The notes below the pieces were generated by a model, which did not search any database, had not been told where the DNA came from, and saw only the letters and a program-made list of their open reading frames with translations. Source: Candidatus Poribacteria bacterium (GTDB lineage Bacteria > Poribacteria > WGA-4E > WGA-3G). From it: a stretch of DNA of 60,866 nt. The stretch lies in NCBI GenBank assembly GCA_022394755.1, contig JAGFCA010000109.1, positions 1-60,866 of the forward strand, read 5' to 3'. The position numbers were made by a program, and so were the translations under genes. This document shows positions 55,052-60,866 of this stretch, one piece after another (the stretch's first letter is position 1; every line of letters begins with the position of its first letter).

Positions 55052-55607
55052 TAGTTAACCTTAGAGTGTCTGATTTTTTGAATTCTAAAATATATGTTAC
55101 GGTTGTGCCAGTCTTATTTCTACGATTCTATACATTTCAACTTCCAAGCTTTAAAATAACTACAATAGAAATTATTCAGGACTAAAATTACGATTAAAAC
55201 ATCAAAATTGTGTTTGTATATTACCTATGTTATACTAACAAACCATGATAACTCAGGAATAGAACCATAGTAAATTATGGATTTTATTATAGCAAGATTC
55301 TAAATTCCTGTCAATGAATGAGACCACATTGAGTATGAAATGTTTTATCATAGATGTCCTATCATATATGAATTACGTAGATTACTGACACTTCAAAAAT
55401 TAGAAATAACATTGTAACATTTTCAGGTTGATATGTTTTGTATAAGCTGTGCATCGATTAGTCTTGAGTATTTTCTTCAAAACTAAATTTTCTAACGGGG
55501 AGAAGAAAAAAATATTAATCCCTCTATATAAAAAGAAGCTATAAAAACATAGTTACAAATGATCCTACTATTCAGCAAGATAAATACTAAATTACATCAA
55601 AAATAGA

Positions 55608-56672
55608 ATGATGTCAAAAGACAGTCCTAATCAAATTAGACAACTCCTACACTCTTTCTTACCTTCAGTGATTGCTATCATCGGTTTTTTCATTTTATGT
55701 GGGGTTACATTAATCATAAGAGGACAAAATCCCTGGAAATTTTATGAGCTTATTCTTATCAGTGGATTCTCAAGTATAGATGATATTGGGAGTATCCTAT
55801 TTAATTCTACCCCATTAATCTTTACCGGTCTTGCCGTTGCGATAGGGTATAAAGCTGGATTATTTAATATTGGTTGTGAAGGTCAGCTTTATGTTGGAGG
55901 GTTTGCAGCAACTTGGATAGGATTAAATATTGATTTACCTCCATTTATTTTAATTCCGTTTTGCATTATAGCTGCAATGTCTTTCGGTGGGATCTGGGGG
56001 GCAATTCCAGGAATTTTAAAGGCGAGATATGGAGCACATGAAGTAATAAATACTATTATGATGAACTTTATTGCATTTGCAATAATGAGTTATTTAGTCA
56101 CTTCAATTTTTCAAGAACCGGGTCAAATGGAACCACAGACTGCTGAAATACATGATGCAGCGCGACTACCAAAATTAGCTGGATTAATACCCATACTTCC
56201 TCAAAGTAATTTATTAAATACCAGTTTCTTGATTTCTTGCGTTGTTGTGTTATTCTTGTATTTCCTATTAAAATACACACGATGGGGATACGAACTTCGC
56301 TTAGTTGGAAATTCACCAGAAGTCGCTTCGTATGGAGGTATAAATCCGGGTACAGTAACAATTTGGGTAATGACACTTAGTGGTGCAATAGCAGGTCTGG
56401 CTGGGGTTGCAGATGTTTTAGGATATCACTACAGATTCGTGCTTAGTTTTTCTCCCGGATGGGGATTCACAGGAATTGCGGTTGCTCTAATGGGTAGAAA
56501 TCATCCGTTTGGTGTCTTGGCGGCAGCGATATTGTTCGGTTTTCTGAGTAAAGTTGCCTTAGATGTGGAACTTCTATTGGATATACCCCACGGATTGTTT
56601 ATTGCTGGTCAAGGTTTACTCATATTAGGATTGGTCTGTATGGAAGGATATATAAGGATTAAGAATCAATGA
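55608..56672 (+). CDS. Nucleoside-type ABC transporter permease (NupP/YufP-like)
   Basis: The 354-residue membrane protein has about ten helices and the blocks STPLIFTGLAVAIGYKAGLFNIGCEGQLYVGG, ILKARYGAHEVINTIMMNFIA, ELRLVGNSPEVASYGGINPG and GFTGIAVALMGRNHPFGVLAAA. These are typical of the permease family serving BMP-family nucleoside importers (BmpC/NupP, YufP). Its stop overlaps the next permease gene by 4 bases. The ATPase and the BMP-type binding lipoprotein, usually encoded just upstream, are not found in this window. Confidence 0.9.
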   Translation: MMSKDSPNQIRQLLHSFLPSVIAIIGFFILCGVTLIIRGQNPWKFYELILISGFSSIDDIGSILFNSTPLIFTGLAVAIGYKAGLFNIGCEGQLYVGGFAATWIGLNIDLPPFILIPFCIIAAMSFGGIWGAIPGILKARYGAHEVINTIMMNFIAFAIMSYLVTSIFQEPGQMEPQTAEIHDAARLPKLAGLIPILPQSNLLNTSFLISCVVVLFLYFLLKYTRWGYELRLVGNSPEVASYGGINPGTVTIWVMTLSGAIAGLAGVADVLGYHYRFVLSFSPGWGFTGIAVALMGRNHPFGVLAAAILFGFLSKVALDVELLLDIPHGLFIAGQGLLILGLVCMEGYIRIKNQ

Positions 56673-57511
56673 TTCTTCAGTTAATTCCAAGTACATTAAG
56701 AATGACTACCCCATTAGGATATGCTGCCTTAGGTGGTATATACTCTGAACGGTCAGGAATCATAAATATCGCTTTAGAGGGAATGATGCTTATTGGGGCA
56801 TACGGATATGTAATTGGTGCCCAAATCTCTGGATCGGAATGGATTGGACTAATGTTCGGTGTTAGTTTTGGTATCATATTAGCACTAATACATGCTGTAG
56901 CAACCATTACTTTTCATGCAGAACATATTGTAACTGGATTAGCAATTAACATATTTGCAATAGGTGTCACCGAATATCTCATACCTACTCCTGATCGTGT
57001 CCCAGGATTGCCAGAGGTAAAACTACCCTTACTCGGTATATATAGTATTTTAGTTATATTGGTTCCATTTATAATGATCTTGAGCCACTTATTTCTTTAT
57101 AAAACGCGATGGGGATTACGATTGCGTGCTGCAGGTGAATCAACTGAGGCATTAAAGACACTCAGTTTAAGTCGTGCAAAATGGCAGTATTTCGCAGTTA
57201 TTATGAGTGGGGTTTTAGCATCACTGGGGGGCTGTTTTCTCTCCTCCAATGTACATATTTTTACAAAAGGTATTACAGCCGGAAGGGGATATGTTGCATT
57301 AGCAGCTGTAATATTTGGTAATTGGCGTCCACTCAATGGTGTAGCAGCATGTCTACTTTTCGGTTTTGCTGCTACCTTAGGATTAGAAAATCGCTGGGGA
57401 ATACCAGATCAACTCCTCAAGACATTCCCACATATCTTAACGATGATCGTTCTTGCTGGATTGGTAGGTTCATCAAAACCCCCGAACTCATTAGGTAAAA
57501 ATAATTCCTAA
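56669..57511 (+). CDS. Nucleoside-type ABC transporter permease (NupQ/YufQ-like)
   Basis: The 280-residue membrane protein is the second permease half: MTTPLGYAALGGIYSERSGIINIALEGMMLIGAYGYV, HAEHIVTGLAINIFAIGVTEYL, WGLRLRAAGESTEALKTLSLSR and RGYVALAAVIFGNWRPLNGVAACLLFG. These blocks match YufQ/NupQ-type proteins, which import nucleosides together with a YufP-type partner. It is translationally coupled to the preceding gene through ATGA. No terminator or transport gene follows. Confidence 0.9.
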   Translation: MILQLIPSTLRMTTPLGYAALGGIYSERSGIINIALEGMMLIGAYGYVIGAQISGSEWIGLMFGVSFGIILALIHAVATITFHAEHIVTGLAINIFAIGVTEYLIPTPDRVPGLPEVKLPLLGIYSILVILVPFIMILSHLFLYKTRWGLRLRAAGESTEALKTLSLSRAKWQYFAVIMSGVLASLGGCFLSSNVHIFTKGITAGRGYVALAAVIFGNWRPLNGVAACLLFGFAATLGLENRWGIPDQLLKTFPHILTMIVLAGLVGSSKPPNSLGKNNS

Positions 57512-57645
57512 TGGATATTAGATAATTTATAGAATTTATTACTATTTCTACATTGAATATATCATAGAAACTGGTTGGAAATCCGATTGCATACTGGGTT
57601 TAGGTATGGTAGAATTAACATATATTGCAGTATATAGAGGGACTA

Positions 57646-60600
57646 ATGATGAATTACCAAGAACTCCCATTTCCTCAGCATATATTAGATGAGATTCGTC
57701 AAATTCTATCGGATAGATCCGAAATGGATACAGAGTTGGGCATCGAATCTATACTAAGGAGTTTACAAGAACTCGCAACTGAGGACTTGGAGACCCAAAG
57801 CTGCTTTGCAGATATAGTAATTCGATTATTAGACACCTCACTTAACTCTCCGAATCCAGAAGCTGCATTAAATCGTTTATCTCGCTTTCTGGTAGTTGCC
57901 TTCAACCGTAGATGGATTTATCAACTCTTACGGGATGCACCATTTCTCATTGAACCAGTGATAATTTGTTTCGGTAGTTCAACCTATTTATCTGAACTAT
58001 TGATACGTTACCCTACCTATTTTTACGACATAATTGATGCAAATGTAATGAACATACAAAAATCAAGAGAGTGTATGTTTGAAGAAATTGGCTCATTACT
58101 AAGTAGATATCGTGATATGGATCAACAATTGACTATTATTCGAAGATATAAACGTAGGGAAAGTCTCCGCATTGCCTTAAGAGATATACTACAAGCTGAT
58201 AGTGTAGAAACAACAACTTTAGAAATGAGTAATTTAGCCGAAGCTACATTACAACACTGCTATGAAATTGGTTCTGAACAGGTAATTAAACCTAAATTTG
58301 GTATCCCTCAAAATGAGGATGGAACTGAACCGTGCCGTTTTGCAGTCATAGGGATGGGAAAATTTGGTGGTTATGAGCTTAACTTCAGCTCCGATATTGA
58401 TTTAATTTTTGTCTATTCTGATGAAGGAAAGACGGATAAAGGAGTTGATAACGGTGAGTATTATTCAAGACTCTGTGAATTTCTTATCAAAGCAATGAGT
58501 GAGGTGACTTCAGAAGGATATGTCTTCAGAGTTGATATTCGATTACGTCCAGAAAGCAGTGCAGGTGTCATCATCCGTTCTATGGAAAGTTATGAAAGTT
58601 ATTATGAAGGATGGGGGGATTTATGGGAAAGACAAGCATTAATTAAAGCAAGACCGGTTGCGGGAGATATTGATTTTGGAAATGAATTCATACGTATGAT
58701 TCATCCATTTGTCTATCAACGTTATTTAGATGGGGTTTCACTTACTGAGATTAAAGCAGACATCAGGAATACAAAGGTACGGATAGAAGAGAGACTTATA
58801 AACGAAAAAACCGACACTGACCGACATGTCAAACTCGGTCCTGGAACTATTAGAGATATCGAATTCACTGTACAGTGTTTACAGATGATACACGGTGGGA
58901 AAAGAAAGTCATTATGTTCACAGAACACCTTGTTTGCATTGACAGAATTACAAACTTCCCAATTAATTGATGAAGAAGATGCACAAGTGCTCATTGATGC
59001 CTACAGGTTTTTTCGTAGAGTCGAAAATGCCATACAAATTGAATCAGACCAACAAAGATATTTAATACCTTCTAAGAAAGAAGAAGTTACTCAGTTTGCA
59101 ATTACCTTAGGTTATAAGATTGATCCTTTAGATGAATTTCAATCAGACTACAATACTCACCGATCAGGTGTCCGTAGTGTTTTTGAAAAGGTTATGGACA
59201 TACATGAACCAGATGCTCTTGATTTAGCAGTTTTACTCAGTCAAGATGATACTAATGAAATTCAGGAACAATTAAGTAAATTTGGATTTGAAAATACCCG
59301 TGATGCTCATCGACTCTTAGGACAACTTGCAAATGGTGGAGAAGGTCAACAATTCTCACCCTCTGTCAGAAGAACTTTCTTTCAATTTGCACCAATTTTA
59401 CTACAGCATTTAAGTCAAGCCCCTGATCCCGATATGTCCCTGCGTTATTTTGAAGCATTTGCTGCTAAGGTAGGGGCACGAAGTAGCTACTATAACCTAT
59501 TTATGGATATGCCTGATGTACTTGGAGCACTCACTTGTGTATGTGGCACAAGTCTATATTTGGCGGATCTACTTATTACACATCCTGAACTATTTGATCT
59601 GTTAACTATACCAAGTTTCATTGAAAGTGCTAAGACATTACCTGAAAAACTGGAAGAGGTACAGCAATTAATTGAACAAACACCTTCTGCTCAGACGATG
59701 CAAGCAATCAGACGTTATAAGAATGATGAAATATGGAGGATAGCCTTACGCCACATACTCGGGAATGCTGACCTACCTACTACAACATCCGAACTCTCTG
59801 ACTTAGCTGAAGCAATTTTACAAACATTATACACGATTATTGATGATCGGATTCGTAAAGAACACGGAGATCCGATTTCCGATGATGGAACTGATACCTC
59901 ATTTGCAATAATAGGAATGGGTAAACTTGGTGGACGTGAATTGAATTTCAGTTCTGATTTAGATGTGATGCTTGTCTATTCCGCTGATGGAAAAACGACA
60001 AAGGGTATGCCAAATTCAGAATACTACTCCTTACTTGGTTTAGAATTGGGAAAACAACTGGGTGGGGACCATGGAATGAGTATATATGAACTGGATTTAC
60101 GGCTTCGTCCATACGGTACTGGCGGGGCAATCGCTTTACCACTGTCAGGTTATGAGAATTATTATTCACAAGCTGGAGAAATTTGGGAACGTCAAGCACT
60201 AACTCGCGCCCGTGTTGTAGCAGGAGATAGAGAGAACTTAGGTGAGGATTTTATGGATATTGCACATGTCTTTTGTTATCAAGAATCTCTATCAGCAGAA
60301 GGTGTAGCAGAAATCGTTCATACACGTCAACGCAAGGAAGTCCAAGCTACCCGTACTACAAAAACCCGACGTTCGCGTAGAGGTAAAACACAAAGACCAA
60401 CAACTAATGTAAAATCAGGATATGGAGGTCTTGTAGATATTGAATTCGCTGTTCAAACTCTACAACTCATACACGGTAAAGAAAACAATTCTATACGGGT
60501 GGCGAACACCTTACTTGCTATTGAAAAATTAAACGAAATTGAAGTATTATCAGATAGTCAATCTACAGATTTAACCGAGGCATATAAATTCCTACGACGT

Positions 60601-60819
60601 GTGGAAAACGCATTACGGATTGTTCATGATCGTGCCTTAGATGCCTTACCATCAAATCGTGCAGAATTGACACAATTAGCACGTAGGTTGGCTTATACTG
60701 ATACAGAAAATCTACCTATTGTTGAAGCATTCCTTCAAGATTACGGTAAGTGGACAGAAAAAACTCGTTCACTCTTCAATGAAATCCTCGTTTCGAACAG
60801 GCAGCACTATACATTATAA
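57646..60819 (+). CDS. glnE: Bifunctional glutamine synthetase adenylyltransferase/adenylyl-removing enzyme
   Basis: GlnE adds and removes AMP on glutamine synthetase in response to nitrogen status. The 1,057-residue protein has the expected duplicated nucleotidyltransferase layout: the first at about residue 233 (GMGKFGGYELNFSSDIDLIF), the second at about 755 (GMGKLGGRELNFSSDLDVMLV). Each has a later RLRPxxxxG and a helical domain (IRDIEFTVQCLQ, LVDIEFAVQTLQ). Both catalytic D-x-D pairs are intact. Between the second nucleotidyltransferase domain and its helical part lies a very basic insertion (TRTTKTRRSRRGKTQR) at about 901-916. The protein is about 110 residues longer than the 946 of Escherichia coli. 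GAGGG precedes the ATG; 57649 is an equally possible start. Confidence 0.95.
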   Translation: MMNYQELPFPQHILDEIRQILSDRSEMDTELGIESILRSLQELATEDLETQSCFADIVIRLLDTSLNSPNPEAALNRLSRFLVVAFNRRWIYQLLRDAPFLIEPVIICFGSSTYLSELLIRYPTYFYDIIDANVMNIQKSRECMFEEIGSLLSRYRDMDQQLTIIRRYKRRESLRIALRDILQADSVETTTLEMSNLAEATLQHCYEIGSEQVIKPKFGIPQNEDGTEPCRFAVIGMGKFGGYELNFSSDIDLIFVYSDEGKTDKGVDNGEYYSRLCEFLIKAMSEVTSEGYVFRVDIRLRPESSAGVIIRSMESYESYYEGWGDLWERQALIKARPVAGDIDFGNEFIRMIHPFVYQRYLDGVSLTEIKADIRNTKVRIEERLINEKTDTDRHVKLGPGTIRDIEFTVQCLQMIHGGKRKSLCSQNTLFALTELQTSQLIDEEDAQVLIDAYRFFRRVENAIQIESDQQRYLIPSKKEEVTQFAITLGYKIDPLDEFQSDYNTHRSGVRSVFEKVMDIHEPDALDLAVLLSQDDTNEIQEQLSKFGFENTRDAHRLLGQLANGGEGQQFSPSVRRTFFQFAPILLQHLSQAPDPDMSLRYFEAFAAKVGARSSYYNLFMDMPDVLGALTCVCGTSLYLADLLITHPELFDLLTIPSFIESAKTLPEKLEEVQQLIEQTPSAQTMQAIRRYKNDEIWRIALRHILGNADLPTTTSELSDLAEAILQTLYTIIDDRIRKEHGDPISDDGTDTSFAIIGMGKLGGRELNFSSDLDVMLVYSADGKTTKGMPNSEYYSLLGLELGKQLGGDHGMSIYELDLRLRPYGTGGAIALPLSGYENYYSQAGEIWERQALTRARVVAGDRENLGEDFMDIAHVFCYQESLSAEGVAEIVHTRQRKEVQATRTTKTRRSRRGKTQRPTTNVKSGYGGLVDIEFAVQTLQLIHGKENNSIRVANTLLAIEKLNEIEVLSDSQSTDLTEAYKFLRRVENALRIVHDRALDALPSNRAELTQLARRLAYTDTENLPIVEAFLQDYGKWTEKTRSLFNEILVSNRQHYTL

Positions 60820-60866
60820 TAAATCTGAGGGTATTAACTAAATAATGGTATCTTCTTGTGATTTTT

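Noticed and set aside
1..60866. tRNA, rRNA and CRISPR features
   Set aside because: Intergenic regions were read for tRNA-like ends, T-loops and regularly spaced direct repeats; none was convincing, though without a covariance search a divergent RNA could be missed.

Overview
The window is AT-rich bacterial chromosome. A nearly complete division and cell wall (dcw) cluster with a MurE of the meso-diaminopimelate type and several lipoproteins indicate a peptidoglycan-containing, probably diderm bacterium. Sigma factors fused to beta-propellers, a LamG protein, a PhyH-type dioxygenase, a TPR plus FG-GAP/ASPIC-UnbV pair and a DegT aminotransferase together recall Candidatus Poribacteria or a related PVC/planctomycete-like lineage. 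That placement is inference from gene content only. No tRNA, rRNA or CRISPR array was recognised.

Positions 1-11,300 are accessory. A transposase remnant with an internal deletion is followed by three tandem paralogous genes. Each encodes an ECF sigma factor (regions 2 and 4), one membrane helix and a large extracytoplasmic propeller; the third is split by a frameshift. Palindromic intergenic elements lie between them. From 11,300 to 13,700 the minus strand carries a peptidase M19 dipeptidase and a propeller protein. A PP2C phosphatase follows on the plus strand, between two copies of a small inverted-repeat element. From 15,580 to 17,830 the minus strand carries nadD-yacG-yqeK-rsfS.

From 18,200 to 37,900 lies the plus-strand dcw cluster: rsmH, ftsL-like, ftsI, murE, an alpha/beta hydrolase, murF, ddl, mraY, murD, ftsW, murG, murC, ftsQ, ftsA, a leader ORF and ftsZ. 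It makes lipid II and the septal machinery, but murB and mraZ are absent. A sigma-54-type promoter sequence sits just before rsmH, murF carries an unusual membrane domain, and ftsZ has a structured leader.

From 37,900 to 60,866: a B12-binding radical SAM protein, exported LamG, TPR and ASPIC/UnbV proteins, a PhyH dioxygenase with a consensus promoter, a nucleotide-transporter-like protein, a lipoprotein, an incomplete branched-chain amino acid ABC system (binding protein and both permeases), a BatA/B-like VWA protein, GlpD and a DegT-type aminotransferase (the last three on minus), two nucleoside-type ABC permeases, and glnE. Recurrent small palindromic elements, including an 88-bp element in two inverted copies about 39 kb apart, suggest a genome rich in non-autonomous repeats.
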